DNA of 64,000 nucleotides, taken from contig NZ_NMQV01000024.1 in NCBI RefSeq assembly GCF_002234375.1, positions 62,001 through 126,000 of the forward strand. Direction: 5' to 3'. A program made the position numbers and the translations under genes. This DNA comes from Pseudomonas fluvialis. Its GTDB lineage: Bacteria > Pseudomonadota > Gammaproteobacteria > Pseudomonadales > Pseudomonadaceae. Positions 1 through 8,987 of the stretch are shown here, one piece after another; position 1 is the first letter of the stretch; each line of letters begins with the position of its first letter. The notes under the pieces were generated by a model. It was not told where the DNA came from and made no database searches. It was given only the letters and a program-made list of their open reading frames with translations.

Positions 1-1
1 C

Positions 2-358
2 AACCGCGTACGCCAGCCGTTCAATGTCAACAGCCTGGCATTGGATGTGGCCTGCGCGGCCCTTGCTGATGAGCAGTACCTGGCTGCCAGTCGTGCACTC
101 AACGATGCCGGCATGCAACAACTGGAAGCGGGTTTTAGCGCACTTGGCCTGCGCTGGATAAGCTCGCGGGGTAATTTCATTACCCTCGATCTGGGCCGCG
201 ATGCGGCACCGATCAACCAGGCGCTGTTGCACAAGGGCGTGATCGTCAGGCCGTTGGCTGGTTATGGGTTGGCGAATTTCCTGCGTATTTCCATCGGCAC
301 CCAGGCCGAGAATGCGCGCTTCCTGCAGGCGCTGGGCGAGGTGCTGCAGGGTGTCTGA
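2..358 (+). CDS. hisC: Histidinol-phosphate aminotransferase, C-terminal part
   Basis: This is the last ~118 codons of a fold-type I, PLP-dependent aminotransferase; the 5' part lies outside the window. HisC converts imidazole-acetol phosphate and glutamate to histidinol phosphate, and in this locus the paralogue probably also serves aromatic amino acids. The visible tail contains the family pattern VRQPFNVNSLA at the window edge, then NFITLDLG and the C-terminal stretch GVIVRPLAGYGLANFLRISIG, with the Arg that binds the substrate phosphate or carboxylate. The stop at 356-358 overlaps a possible GTG start of tyrA-aroA, so the two are probably translationally coupled. The assignment rests on the tail sequence and on the usual Pseudomonas order hisC2/tyrA-aroA/cmk/rpsA. 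Confidence 0.85.
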   Translation, partial: NRVRQPFNVNSLALDVACAALADEQYLAASRALNDAGMQQLEAGFSALGLRWISSRGNFITLDLGRDAAPINQALLHKGVIVRPLAGYGLANFLRISIGTQAENARFLQALGEVLQGV

Positions 359-368
359 TTCGCGTGCA

Positions 369-2606
369 ATGCTTTCCTCGCGGCAATCCGGCCCGCCGCT
401 GTTTGGCCGTCTGGTGGTGATCGGCCTGGGACTCATTGGTGGTTCCTTCGCCAAGGGGCTACGTGAGCGTGGGCTGTTCTTCGAAGTGGTGGGTGTCGAC
501 CTGGATGCACAGTCCTGCCAGCTGGCCGTGCAGCAGGGCGTGGTCGACCGCTGCGAAAGCGACCTGGCCAAGGCCTGTCAGGGGGCGGACGTAATTCAGC
601 TGGCTGTGCCTATCCTGGCGATGGAGAAACTGCTCGGACAACTAGCGCAGCTGGACCTCGGTGATGCGGTGCTGACCGATGTGGGCAGTGCCAAGGGCAG
701 CGTGGTGCGTGCCGCGCGTCGTGTGCTGGAGGGGCGCCTGGCGCGCCTGGTGCCGGGACATCCGATTGCCGGTTCCGAACAGAGTGGGGTGGAGGCGGCC
801 AAGGCCGATCTGTTTCGTCGCCACAAAGTGATCCTGACCCCGCTGGCGGAGACGGATGCTGCGGCGTTGGCGCGCATCGACCTGCTGTGGCGCGAGCTGG
901 GTGCCGATGTCGAACACATGGATATCGAGCACCATGACCAGGTACTGGCAGCCACCAGTCATCTGCCGCACATGCTGGCCTTTACCCTGGTTGATTCGCT
1001 GGCCAAGCGCAGCGAAAACCTGGAGATCTTCCGCTATGCCGCGGGAGGCTTCCGAGACTTTACCCGTATTGCCGGCAGTGATCCGGTGATGTGGCACGAC
1101 ATCTTCATTGCCAACCGTGATGCCGTACTGCGCACCCTGGACGCTTTCCGTGATGACCTGGATGCTCTGCGCGAAGCCGTTGCCGAGGGTGATGGTCATC
1201 ACCTGCTCGGGGTGTTTACCCGTGCCCGGGTAGCCCGTGAACATTTCAGTAAAATCCTGGCCCGTCGGGCCTATGTGGACGCCATGCATAACAATGATCT
1301 GATCTTTCTTGCCCAGCCGGGTGGTAGCGTCAAGGGCCGTATCCGGGTTCCTGGCGACAAGTCCATCTCGCACCGTTCGATCATGCTCGGCTCGCTTGCC
1401 GAGGGGACTACCGAAGTCGAGGGTTTCCTCGAGGGTGAAGATGCCCTGGCTACCCTGCAGGCCTTTCGTGACATGGGGGTGGTTATCGAGGGGCCGCACC
1501 ATGGTCGGGTAACCATTCACGGCGTCGGCCTGCACGGTTTGCAAGCGCCACCTGGGCCGCTCTATCTGGGTAACTCGGGTACGTCGATGCGCCTGCTGGC
1601 CGGTTTGCTGGCCGCGCAGCCTTTTGATAGCACACTGACGGGGGATGCGTCGTTGTCCAAGCGCCCGATGAATCGTGTGGCTAAACCGCTGCGTGCCATG
1701 GGTGCAGTGATCGAGACCGGGCCGGAAGGTCGCCCGCCATTGACCATTCGTGGCGGCCAGCGTCTGACCGGCATGGACTACGAAATGCCCATGGCCAGTG
1801 CCCAGGTGAAATCCTGCCTGCTGCTGGCGGGCCTGTATGCCGCCGACAGCACCTCGGTCAGCGAGCCTGCACCAACCCGCGATCATACCGAGCGGATGCT
1901 GCGTGGTTTCGGCTATCCGGTGTCTGTCGAGGGCAACACGGCGCGCGTGGCTTCCGGTCACAAGTTGACGGCTTGCCATATCGAAGTGCCGGCGGATATT
2001 TCCTCGGCGGCGTTCTTCCTGGTTGCCGCCAGTATTGCCGAAGATGCGGATGTGCTGCTGGAGCATGTCGGTATCAACCCGACACGCACCGGGGTGATCG
2101 ATATCCTCAAGTTGATGGGTGCCGATATCAGCCTGGAAAACCTGCGCGAAGTCGGCGGCGAGCCGGTGGCGGATATTCGCGTGCGTTCCGCGCAACTCAA
2201 GGGTATCGATATTCCTGAGGATCTGGTGCCGCTGGCCATCGACGAGTTCCCCGTGCTGTTCATTGCCGCCGCTTACGCCGAGGGTCGTACCGTGCTGCGC
2301 GGTGCAGAGGAGCTGCGCGTCAAGGAGTCTGACCGCATTCAGGTCATGGCCGATGGTCTGCAGGCCCTAGGGGCGCAGGTCCAGCCGACACCGGATGGCA
2401 TCATCATCGATGGCGGGCGACTGGCGGGTGGTGAGGTCTGGGCGCATGGCGACCACCGTATCGCCATGTCTTTCAGTGTGGCTGCGTTGCGCGCCGATGG
2501 CGTGATCCGCATCCATGATTGCGCGAATGTCGCCACCTCTTTTCCCAACTTCCTGGTGCTGTGTCAGCAGGTGGGTATGCGCGTGGCGCAAGAGGGTAAG
2601 GCATGA
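369..2606 (+). CDS. tyrA-aroA: Fused prephenate dehydrogenase / EPSP synthase
   Basis: A bifunctional aromatic amino acid enzyme of 745 residues. Residues ~12-300 are a TyrA domain (arogenate/prephenate dehydrogenase) with a Rossmann loop GLGLIGGSF near residue 19. From Met306 the protein is EPSP synthase (AroA), which joins shikimate-3-phosphate and PEP. AroA motifs are [34 protein letters not shown] and RVKESDR. The set GDK, SAQxK, RxHxE and NxTR is that used to define class II synthases; Gly404 aligns with E. coli Gly96 and Leu409 replaces E. coli Pro101. The fusion is characteristic of Pseudomonas. I place the start at ATG 369. GTG 351, overlapping hisC and with GAGG nine bases upstream, is an alternative. 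The 3' end overlaps cmk by ATGA. Confidence 0.93.
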   Translation: MLSSRQSGPPLFGRLVVIGLGLIGGSFAKGLRERGLFFEVVGVDLDAQSCQLAVQQGVVDRCESDLAKACQGADVIQLAVPILAMEKLLGQLAQLDLGDAVLTDVGSAKGSVVRAARRVLEGRLARLVPGHPIAGSEQSGVEAAKADLFRRHKVILTPLAETDAAALARIDLLWRELGADVEHMDIEHHDQVLAATSHLPHMLAFTLVDSLAKRSENLEIFRYAAGGFRDFTRIAGSDPVMWHDIFIANRDAVLRTLDAFRDDLDALREAVAEGDGHHLLGVFTRARVAREHFSKILARRAYVDAMHNNDLIFLAQPGGSVKGRIRVPGDKSISHRSIMLGSLAEGTTEVEGFLEGEDALATLQAFRDMGVVIEGPHHGRVTIHGVGLHGLQAPPGPLYLGNSGTSMRLLAGLLAAQPFDSTLTGDASLSKRPMNRVAKPLRAMGAVIETGPEGRPPLTIRGGQRLTGMDYEMPMASAQVKSCLLLAGLYAADSTSVSEPAPTRDHTERMLRGFGYPVSVEGNTARVASGHKLTACHIEVPADISSAAFFLVAASIAEDADVLLEHVGINPTRTGVIDILKLMGADISLENLREVGGEPVADIRVRSAQLKGIDIPEDLVPLAIDEFPVLFIAAAYAEGRTVLRGAEELRVKESDRIQVMADGLQALGAQVQPTPDGIIIDGGRLAGGEVWAHGDHRIAMSFSVAALRADGVIRIHDCANVATSFPNFLVLCQQVGMRVAQEGKA

Positions 2607-3268
2607 CGGCCCAGGTTATTGCCATCGACGGGCCGAGCGGCTCGGGCAAAGGCACGCTGGCTGGTCTGCTGGCGGCGCGTCTGGGTTGGCGGTTGCTGGA
2701 CTCCGGCGCCCTCTATCGGCTGCTGGCCTATGCCGCCGGCAAGCATGGAATTGCCCTGGACAATGAAGCGGCGCTGGCGATGCTGGCGGCCAATCTCGAT
2801 GTGCAGTTCGTTGCCGGCGGGATCATTCTGGAAGGGGAAAGCGTTACCGAGCGCATTCGCAATGAGCAGGTCGGCGCCGGGGCGTCGCAAGTGGCTGCCC
2901 TGCCGGCTGTGCGGGATGCCTTGCTGCAGCGCCAACGGGCATTTCGAGAGGCGCCTGGCCTGGTGGCCGACGGGCGTGATATGGGCACGGTGGTGTTTCC
3001 CGATGCGCCGCTGAAGATTTTTCTTACCGCCAGCGCGGAAGAGCGGGCGCGTCGCCGTTACCTGCAGTTGAAAGCCAAGGGTGAAGATGTTAGCCTGCCG
3101 AGTCTGCTAGAAGAGATTCAGGCGCGGGATGACCGGGACATGAATCGTGCGGTTGCTCCGCTCAAGCCGGCAGTCGATGCAATTCAGCTGGACTCGACGG
3201 AAATGTCCATCGAGGAAGTGCTGGAACGAATTCTCCAGGAAGCCGCCCAGCGCGACTTACTGGATTGA
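2603..3268 (+). CDS. cmk: Cytidylate kinase
   Basis: A 221-residue CMP/dCMP kinase that phosphorylates CMP with ATP in the cytoplasm, feeding CDP and dCDP pools. The P-loop is GPSGSGKGT at residues ~10-18. The NMP-binding part contains DSGALYR and the loop [15 protein letters not shown], and the LID region is [11 protein letters not shown]. Length and motifs match the bacterial Cmk family. The start ATG overlaps the tyrA-aroA stop (ATGA), preceded by AGAGGG in the upstream gene, so translation is coupled. rpsA follows after 136 bases. Confidence 0.95.
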   Translation: MTAQVIAIDGPSGSGKGTLAGLLAARLGWRLLDSGALYRLLAYAAGKHGIALDNEAALAMLAANLDVQFVAGGIILEGESVTERIRNEQVGAGASQVAALPAVRDALLQRQRAFREAPGLVADGRDMGTVVFPDAPLKIFLTASAEERARRRYLQLKAKGEDVSLPSLLEEIQARDDRDMNRAVAPLKPAVDAIQLDSTEMSIEEVLERILQEAAQRDLLD

Positions 3269-3404
3269 AAGACCACAGGCGTGGTCGCAAACGTTGTGCC
3301 AGGAGTCCAGTCATCGTCCTGCATGGCGTTTTTACGTGAACGAACCCACATTGTCTGGAATGTGGTTTGGGCAGATAGCCTGCCCTTGATCAACAGGAAT
3401 CAAC
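3269..3404 (+). promoter_or_regulatory. rpsA leader with three hairpins
   Basis: The 136-base leader folds by eye into three hairpins. First, GACCAC/GTGGTC at 3271-3276 and 3281-3286 with loop AGGC. Second, a ten-pair stem with one mismatch at 3343-3352 and 3359-3368 with a six-base loop. Third, GGGCA/TGCCC at 3369-3373 and 3381-3385, ending just before the AGGAAT Shine-Dalgarno. Gammaproteobacterial rpsA leaders are known to carry three hairpins through which S1 represses its own translation. The arrangement here fits that, but assignment is by pattern only. Confidence 0.6.
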
Positions 3405-5087
3405 ATGAGCGAAAGCTTTGCAGAACTTTTTGAAGAAAGCCTGAAAACCCTCGACATGCAGCCGGGCGCCATCATCACCGGCATCGTGGTCGACATCGAT
3501 GGTGACTGGGTCACCGTCCATGCCGGTCTGAAGTCCGAGGGCGTCATCCCGGTCGAGCAGTTCTATAACGAACAGGGCGAGCTGACCATCAAGGTAGGTG
3601 ACGAGGTCCACGTTGCACTGGACGCGGTTGAAGATGGCTTCGGTGAAACCAAGCTGTCCCGCGAAAAAGCCAAGCGCGCGGAATCCTGGATTGTTCTGGA
3701 AGCGGCCTTCGCTGCTGAAGAAGTGGTCAAGGGCGTCATCAACGGCAAGGTCAAGGGTGGCTTCACCGTTGACGTCAATGGCATCCGTGCCTTCCTGCCG
3801 GGTTCGCTGGTTGATGTTCGTCCGGTGCGTGATACCACTCACCTGGAAGGCAAAGAGCTGGAGTTCAAGGTCATCAAGCTCGACCAGAAGCGCAACAACG
3901 TTGTCGTTTCCCGTCGCAGCGTGCTGGAAGCCGAGAACAGCGCCGAGCGCGAAGCCCTGCTGGAAAACCTGCAGGAAGGCCAGCAAGTCAAAGGTATCGT
4001 CAAGAACCTCACCGACTACGGTGCGTTCGTTGACCTGGGTGGCGTCGATGGTCTGCTGCACATCACCGACATGGCCTGGAAGCGTATCAAGCATCCGTCG
4101 GAAATCGTCAACGTTGGCGACGAGATCGATGTCAAGGTGCTGAAGTTCGATCGCGAGCGCAACCGCGTATCGCTGGGTCTGAAGCAACTGGGCGAAGATC
4201 CGTGGGTTGCCATCAAGGCCCGTTATCCGGAAGGGACCCGCGTTACCGCTCGCGTCACCAACCTCACCGATTACGGCTGCTTCGCCGAGCTGGAAGAGGG
4301 TGTCGAAGGCCTGGTGCACGTATCCGAGATGGATTGGACCAACAAGAACATTCACCCGTCGAAAGTCGTTCAGGTTGGCGACGAAGTGGAAGTTCAGGTT
4401 CTCGACATCGACGAAGAGCGTCGTCGTATCTCTCTGGGTATCAAGCAGTGCAAGTCCAATCCTTGGGAAGACTTCTCTGGCCAGTTCAACAAGGGCGACA
4501 AGATCTCCGGCACCATCAAGTCGATCACCGATTTCGGTATCTTCATCGGCTTGGACGGCGGCATCGATGGTCTGGTTCACCTGTCCGACATCTCCTGGAA
4601 CGAAGCCGGCGAAGAAGCCGTGCGTCGCTTCAAGAAAGGCGACGAGCTGGAAACCGTCATCCTGTCTGTTGACCCGGAGCGTGAGCGTATCTCCCTGGGC
4701 ATCAAGCAGCTGGAAGATGATCCGTTCAGCAACTACGTTTCCCTCAACGACAAGGGCAGCATTGTCCGCGGCGTAGTCAAGGAAGTAGATGCCAAGGGTG
4801 CCATCATCACCCTGGCTGACGAGATCGAAGGCGTGCTCAAAGCTTCTGAAATCAGCCGTGATCGCGTTGAAGACGCGCGCAACGTGCTGAAGGAAGGCGA
4901 CGAAGTTGAAGCCAAGATCATCAGCGTTGATCGCAAGTCCCGCGTTATCAGCCTGTCCGTCAAGTCCAAAGACGTCGAAGACGAGAAGGACGCGATGAAA
5001 GAGCTGCGTAACAAGCAGGAAGCTGAGAGCACTGGTCCGACCACCATTGGTGATCTGATCCGTGCCCAGATGGGCAACCAGAACTAA
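3405..5087 (+). CDS. rpsA: 30S ribosomal protein S1
   Basis: Ribosomal protein S1 (560 residues) binds mRNA on the 30S subunit and unwinds structured leaders during initiation. It consists of six S1/OB-fold repeats. The repeated pattern GxxVDGLLHxTDMx[21 protein letters not shown] and its relatives recurs from about residue 190 to 450, and a weaker sixth repeat lies near 450-530. Length equals the usual gammaproteobacterial S1. The start is fixed by AGGAA seven bases upstream of ATG. Codon use is strongly biased to highly expressed codons (AAG, GAA, CTG, GGC), which also explains the long spurious open frame on the other strand. Confidence 0.98.
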   Translation: MSESFAELFEESLKTLDMQPGAIITGIVVDIDGDWVTVHAGLKSEGVIPVEQFYNEQGELTIKVGDEVHVALDAVEDGFGETKLSREKAKRAESWIVLEAAFAAEEVVKGVINGKVKGGFTVDVNGIRAFLPGSLVDVRPVRDTTHLEGKELEFKVIKLDQKRNNVVVSRRSVLEAENSAEREALLENLQEGQQVKGIVKNLTDYGAFVDLGGVDGLLHITDMAWKRIKHPSEIVNVGDEIDVKVLKFDRERNRVSLGLKQLGEDPWVAIKARYPEGTRVTARVTNLTDYGCFAELEEGVEGLVHVSEMDWTNKNIHPSKVVQVGDEVEVQVLDIDEERRRISLGIKQCKSNPWEDFSGQFNKGDKISGTIKSITDFGIFIGLDGGIDGLVHLSDISWNEAGEEAVRRFKKGDELETVILSVDPERERISLGIKQLEDDPFSNYVSLNDKGSIVRGVVKEVDAKGAIITLADEIEGVLKASEISRDRVEDARNVLKEGDEVEAKIISVDRKSRVISLSVKSKDVEDEKDAMKELRNKQEAESTGPTTIGDLIRAQMGNQN

Positions 5088-5103
5088 GTTCTGTGTTTCC
5101 AGC

Positions 5104-5129
5104 AAAAGGGCGACTTCGGTCGCCCTTTT
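5104..5129 (+). terminator. Rho-independent terminator of rpsA
   Basis: A perfect GGGCGAC/GTCGCCC stem (5108-5114 and 5119-5125) closed by a stable TTCG tetraloop and followed by TTTT, with AAAA on the other side. It lies 17 bases after the rpsA stop and may also serve the convergent phospholipase gene ending at 5155. Confidence 0.92.
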
Positions 5130-5154
5130 GCATTTCAGTGCAGGCTGAACGCTG

Positions 5155-6105
5155 TCAGCCCTGCCTTTCAAATTGCTCGAGGCTGTCGCGGGCAATCTGT
5201 CGTCCCAGCTGGATCAGCTCCGGGGCTTTGTAGAACTCAAAGAAACGGCAAACGCGTTTGGGTACGTTGATCAGCAGGTCTGGTGGATAACCGGCAATCT
5301 TGTACTGCGCCAGCGAGCTTTGCATGACCTCAAAGCTCTGATTGACCAGCTCCAGCAGGGAAGCCGGCCCGTTGATCTCGGAAACCTGCGAGCCACTGGC
5401 CGAGCGTGCGGCGCGCGGGGTGGCTGGCTCGTCAGGCAGTTCCAGTTCGCTACTGCGGCGCAGGAAGGGTAAGCGTTCACCCAGGCTGCCCATCAGCTGA
5501 TCCAGGCGTTGTTTGAGGGCTGCAGGTCGTTCGATTTGCGGCAGGCTGTAGTGCCGGTGATTATCGCCGTTGAGGTTCACCGCAATGATCAGATCGCAAT
5601 GGCTGGAGACCACCGGAATGATCGGCAGTGGATTGAGCAGACCACCATCGACCAACATGCGAGAGCCTTGCACGACGGGGCTGAACAGGCTGGGAATGGC
5701 TGCCGAAGCGCGCATGGCCTGATGCAGGCAGCCTTCCTGGAACCAGATTTCCTGCTGATTGCTCAGGTCGGTGGCTACCGCCGTGAAGGGAATGGGCAGT
5801 TCCTCAATGCTGATTTCACCGAGGATGTCGCGAATCTTGCCGAAGATCTTTTCACCGCGAATGGCGCCAAGGCGAAAGCTCACATCAAGCAGGCGCAGGA
5901 CGTCCAGATAATCAAGGCTTTCGCACCACCGGCGGTACTCGTCGAGTTTTCCGGCCGCATAGATGCCGCCGACTACTGCGCCCATTGAGCAGCCGGCGAT
6001 GCAGTCAATCTGATAGCCGCGGGCCAGCAGTTCTTCGATGACGCCGATGTGCGCATAGCCACGGGCGCCACCCGAACCCAGTACCAGGGCAACACGTTGG
6101 CTCAT
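5155..6105 (-). CDS. Patatin-like phospholipase (RssA family)
   Basis: A 316-residue serine acyl hydrolase of the patatin fold. The oxyanion-hole glycine stretch GSGGARGYAHIG is at residues 10-21, the nucleophile elbow GCSMG at ~38-42 (Ser of GxSxG) and the second dyad residue in DGGLLNPLP at ~153. The absence of a signal peptide suggests a cytoplasmic enzyme like E. coli RssA. Members hydrolyse phospholipid acyl chains, but the physiological substrate is unknown. The start ATG overlaps the stop of the upstream P-type ATPase (ATGA) and has AAGGAAA in front, so the two are co-translated. It occupies the site after rpsA where ihfB is found in other Pseudomonas. Confidence 0.88.
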   Translation of the reverse strand: MSQRVALVLGSGGARGYAHIGVIEELLARGYQIDCIAGCSMGAVVGGIYAAGKLDEYRRWCESLDYLDVLRLLDVSFRLGAIRGEKIFGKIRDILGEISIEELPIPFTAVATDLSNQQEIWFQEGCLHQAMRASAAIPSLFSPVVQGSRMLVDGGLLNPLPIIPVVSSHCDLIIAVNLNGDNHRHYSLPQIERPAALKQRLDQLMGSLGERLPFLRRSSELELPDEPATPRAARSASGSQVSEINGPASLLELVNQSFEVMQSSLAQYKIAGYPPDLLINVPKRVCRFFEFYKAPELIQLGRQIARDSLEQFERQG

Positions 6106-8810
6106 GGGGTTTCCTTGTGGATAGATGAAAGCTGCCAGCGGCGCAGCAGGTATTTTTCCAGTTCGCTGAGCAGGCAGATCAAGACGGCTACGGGCAGGCA
6201 GTACAGCCAGCCTTGCCAGCCGATGCTTTGCGTGGCGAACAGCTGCTGCAGCCAGGCTAGCTCGATGAAGGCCAGTTGCAGGACAAGCAGTATGCCAACC
6301 ATTGTCCAGGCCATGGGGTTGTCGCGCCAGGCGAAGTTGGCCACACCATGCAGGCGTCGCGTACTGAACAGATAGCCCATTTCACCCAGCACCAGAGCAT
6401 TGACTGCCAGGCTGCGGCTGGCCTCCAGGCTCCAGCCCAATTGCTGGCTGTAGAGGAACAGCCCGAGGCATGCGCCGGTCAGCAAGAGCGAAACGAAAAC
6501 AATGCGCCATAGCAGCAGGCCGGAGAGTAAAGGCTGACGAGGGTCGCGTGGCGGACGCTGCATAAGCCCGGCTTCTGCCGGCTCAAAGGCCAGGGCCAGG
6601 GCGAGGGTTACGGCGGTGACCATGTTTACCCAGAGAATTTGTAAGGGAGTGATGGGCAGTTGTAGCCCTAGCAGGATGGCGCTAAGCATGACCATGGCCT
6701 GCCCGCCATTGGTCGGCAGAATGAACAGAATGGACTTCTTCAGGTTGTCATACACGGCACGGCCCTGAGCAACGGCACGCTCCAGGGTGGCGAAGTTGTC
6801 ATCGGCGAGGACCATCTGTGCCGCTGACTTGGCCGCTTCGGTACCCTTTATGCCCATGGCGATACCAATGTCGGCTCGTTTGAGGGCGGGTGCGTCATTG
6901 ACGCCATCGCCAGTCATGGCCACCCGTGCGCCACAGGCTTGCAGGCGCTGTACCAGGCGGAGCTTGTGCTCGGGAGTGGTGCGGGCAAATACAGCTGTTT
7001 CGTCCAGGCAGGCATCCAAGGCCGGATCGTCGAGCTCATCAAGTTGCGCCCCGGTCAGTGCGCGCGTACCGACCAGGCCCAGACGTGCCGCGATGGCTGT
7101 AGCCGTGGCGACATGGTCGCCAGTGATCATCTTCACCGCGATGCCGGCGCTGTGGCAGGCGGCAATGGCGCGTATAGCCTCCTCGCGGGGCGGGTCCTGC
7201 AGGCCAACCAGTCCGAGCAGGATGAACTGCGCCTCGATGTCGGCATAGTCGAGTTGCTGCTTATCAGCCGGCATCCTGCGCATACCGATGCCGAGCATGC
7301 GCAGGCCCATGCTGGCACCCTGATGCAGGCAGTCTTGCCAGTAGTTATGGTCGATAGGGCGCGCCTGGGCGTCCTGCCATTGTTGGTCAGCTACTTCCAG
7401 CAGGCGTTCCGGCGCGCCGATCCAGTACAGGTAGCCATTGCCGTGATGGTCGTGATGCAAGCTGGCGGTGCAACGGCGTTCGCTGCTGAAAGGCAGGCTG
7501 TCCACGCGCGGCTGTTCGGCATGCTCGGCGCTACTGTCCAGGCCCAACTTGCCGGCCAGGGTGAGCAGCGCGGCCTCGGTAGGATCGCCGCTGATCTGCC
7601 AGGTGTCCTGGTCGCGGTACAAAGTGCCATGGTTGGCCAGCAACCCGGCGCGTGCCAGTTGCAGCACCTCAGCGGGGATTTGTGCCAGCGTTTCGCCGCA
7701 AGCGTTGCACAGCGCACCGTAGGGGGCATAGCCAATGCCCTCGACCTGATAGTGCGCGGTGGCACAGAACAGGTGTTGTACGGTCATTTCGTTGCGAGTG
7801 AGGGTGCCGGTCTTGTCCGAGCAGATCACGGTCACGGCACCAAGGCTCTCCACGGCAGGCAGCCGACAGATGATCGCCCGCTCGCGGGCCATGCGCTGTA
7901 CGCCCAGAGCCAGGATAATGGTCAATACGGCGGGCAGTCCTTCGGGAATCGCCGCCACTGCGAGGCTCACGCTGGCCATGAGCAGTTCCGCGCTACTGTA
8001 GTCGCGCAGTAGAAATCCGAAGGCCAGGGTAGCCGCCGCCAATACGAGAATGACCAGGCTGAGCTGCCGGGCAAAACGTGCCATGTCGCGTAGTAGCGGC
8101 GTTTGAAGTACCTCAACCTGTTGCAGCAGGTGGCTGATGCGCCCGAGTTCGGTAGCCTGTCCGGTGGCGACCACGACCCCGTAACCACTCCCCGCGCTGA
8201 CCAGGCAGCCGGAGTAGGCCATGCTTTGCCGGTCGGCCAGTACGGCGCTGCTGCTCACTGGCTCGCTTTGCTTGTCAGCGGGAAGCGATTCGCCGGTCAA
8301 GGCCGCTTCTTCGATGCGCAGGTCGCGGCAGTTGAGCAGGCGCAGGTCGGCCGGTACGCGATCGCCTTCTTCGAGCAGGACGATGTCACCGGGTACCAGT
8401 TGTTCGGCGGGCAGCTCTTGCAAGCCGTGTTCACGGCGTACCCGGCAGTGCAGGCTGAGCAGGCCGGCAATGGCGCGCATGGCCTGCTCGGCGCGGCCTT
8501 CCTGAATGAAACCGACCAGTGCATTGATCAGGACTACGCCGAGGATCACCAGGCTGTCCAGCCAGTGGCCGAGCAGCAGCGTCAGGCCGGCACAACCTAG
8601 CAGGACATAGATCAGGGTGTTCTGCATCTGGCGCAGAAAACGGCGCCAGGCCGGTGGCGGAGGAGCCGACGGCAGACTGTTGGGGCCATACTGCTGAACG
8701 CGTTGCCGCACCTGTTCGGCCGTCAGCCCGTTGGACTGGCTGTCCAGCTGCTGCAGACAACTTGCACCGTCCAGAGCATGCCAGGCTGGGGTGTCATGAT
8801 GCGTTTGCAT
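6102..8810 (-). CDS. P-type cation-transporting ATPase (P2A/PMR1-like)
   Basis: A 902-residue inner-membrane ion pump of the Ca2+/Na+/Mg2+ P2-type group. In order: an N-terminal cation-ATPase domain (AWHALDGASCLQQL...GPNSLP), transmembrane pair, actuator domain with TGES, the PEGLP segment of the fourth helix, the phosphorylation site DKTGTLT, the nucleotide domain, the hinge TGDGVNDAPALKRADIGIAMG, and a C-terminal six-helix block with NMVTAVTLALALAFEP. The PEGLP motif and a complete C-terminal block point to a Ca2+-type or related pump; the ion cannot be decided from sequence. I chose ATG 8810 because AGGAGG lies five bases upstream; an in-frame ATG-type extension to 8873 has no such site. 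Coupled downstream to the patatin gene. Confidence 0.9.
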   Translation of the reverse strand: MQTHHDTPAWHALDGASCLQQLDSQSNGLTAEQVRQRVQQYGPNSLPSAPPPPAWRRFLRQMQNTLIYVLLGCAGLTLLLGHWLDSLVILGVVLINALVGFIQEGRAEQAMRAIAGLLSLHCRVRREHGLQELPAEQLVPGDIVLLEEGDRVPADLRLLNCRDLRIEEAALTGESLPADKQSEPVSSSAVLADRQSMAYSGCLVSAGSGYGVVVATGQATELGRISHLLQQVEVLQTPLLRDMARFARQLSLVILVLAAATLAFGFLLRDYSSAELLMASVSLAVAAIPEGLPAVLTIILALGVQRMARERAIICRLPAVESLGAVTVICSDKTGTLTRNEMTVQHLFCATAHYQVEGIGYAPYGALCNACGETLAQIPAEVLQLARAGLLANHGTLYRDQDTWQISGDPTEAALLTLAGKLGLDSSAEHAEQPRVDSLPFSSERRCTASLHHDHHGNGYLYWIGAPERLLEVADQQWQDAQARPIDHNYWQDCLHQGASMGLRMLGIGMRRMPADKQQLDYADIEAQFILLGLVGLQDPPREEAIRAIAACHSAGIAVKMITGDHVATATAIAARLGLVGTRALTGAQLDELDDPALDACLDETAVFARTTPEHKLRLVQRLQACGARVAMTGDGVNDAPALKRADIGIAMGIKGTEAAKSAAQMVLADDNFATLERAVAQGRAVYDNLKKSILFILPTNGGQAMVMLSAILLGLQLPITPLQILWVNMVTAVTLALALAFEPAEAGLMQRPPRDPRQPLLSGLLLWRIVFVSLLLTGACLGLFLYSQQLGWSLEASRSLAVNALVLGEMGYLFSTRRLHGVANFAWRDNPMAWTMVGILLVLQLAFIELAWLQQLFATQSIGWQGWLYCLPVAVLICLLSELEKYLLRRWQLSSIHKETP

Positions 8811-8987
8811 AAGGCCTCCTGCATGAATGATGCGTTTCATCCTGGATGACAGACTGCCTGCCGCACCGGGCATAAATCAATAAACAGCCGTGCAGGGCGA
8901 GCGCATCTGGTAAGTAAACATGTCACGGAGCTACCGCCGTCGGCTGCAGCGACTTAGCATGTGCCTATCAGGACGAGGAGACTGTTC
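8811..8987. promoter_or_regulatory. Divergent intergenic region, ATPase / moxR operon
   Basis: This 177-base gap separates the leftward ATPase-patatin pair from the rightward moxR operon and must hold both promoters. A short A/T-rich patch (around 8872-8886) stands out. The Shine-Dalgarno sequences AGGAGG (minus) and GAGGAG (plus) lie at the two ends. I could not assign specific -35/-10 boxes with confidence. Confidence 0.4.

Noticed and set aside
642..2195. 517-codon minus-strand frame inside tyrA-aroA
   Set aside because: It lacks recognisable domains and is entirely covered by the conserved fused enzyme on the plus strand.
3386..3393. TTGATCAA before rpsA as an Anr/FNR site
   Set aside because: The half-sites lack the four-base spacer of a real Anr box, and rpsA is not expected to be oxygen-regulated.
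3390..5195. 601-codon open frame antisense to rpsA
   Set aside because: It mirrors the strongly biased codon use of rpsA, has no ribosome site and no protein-like motifs.
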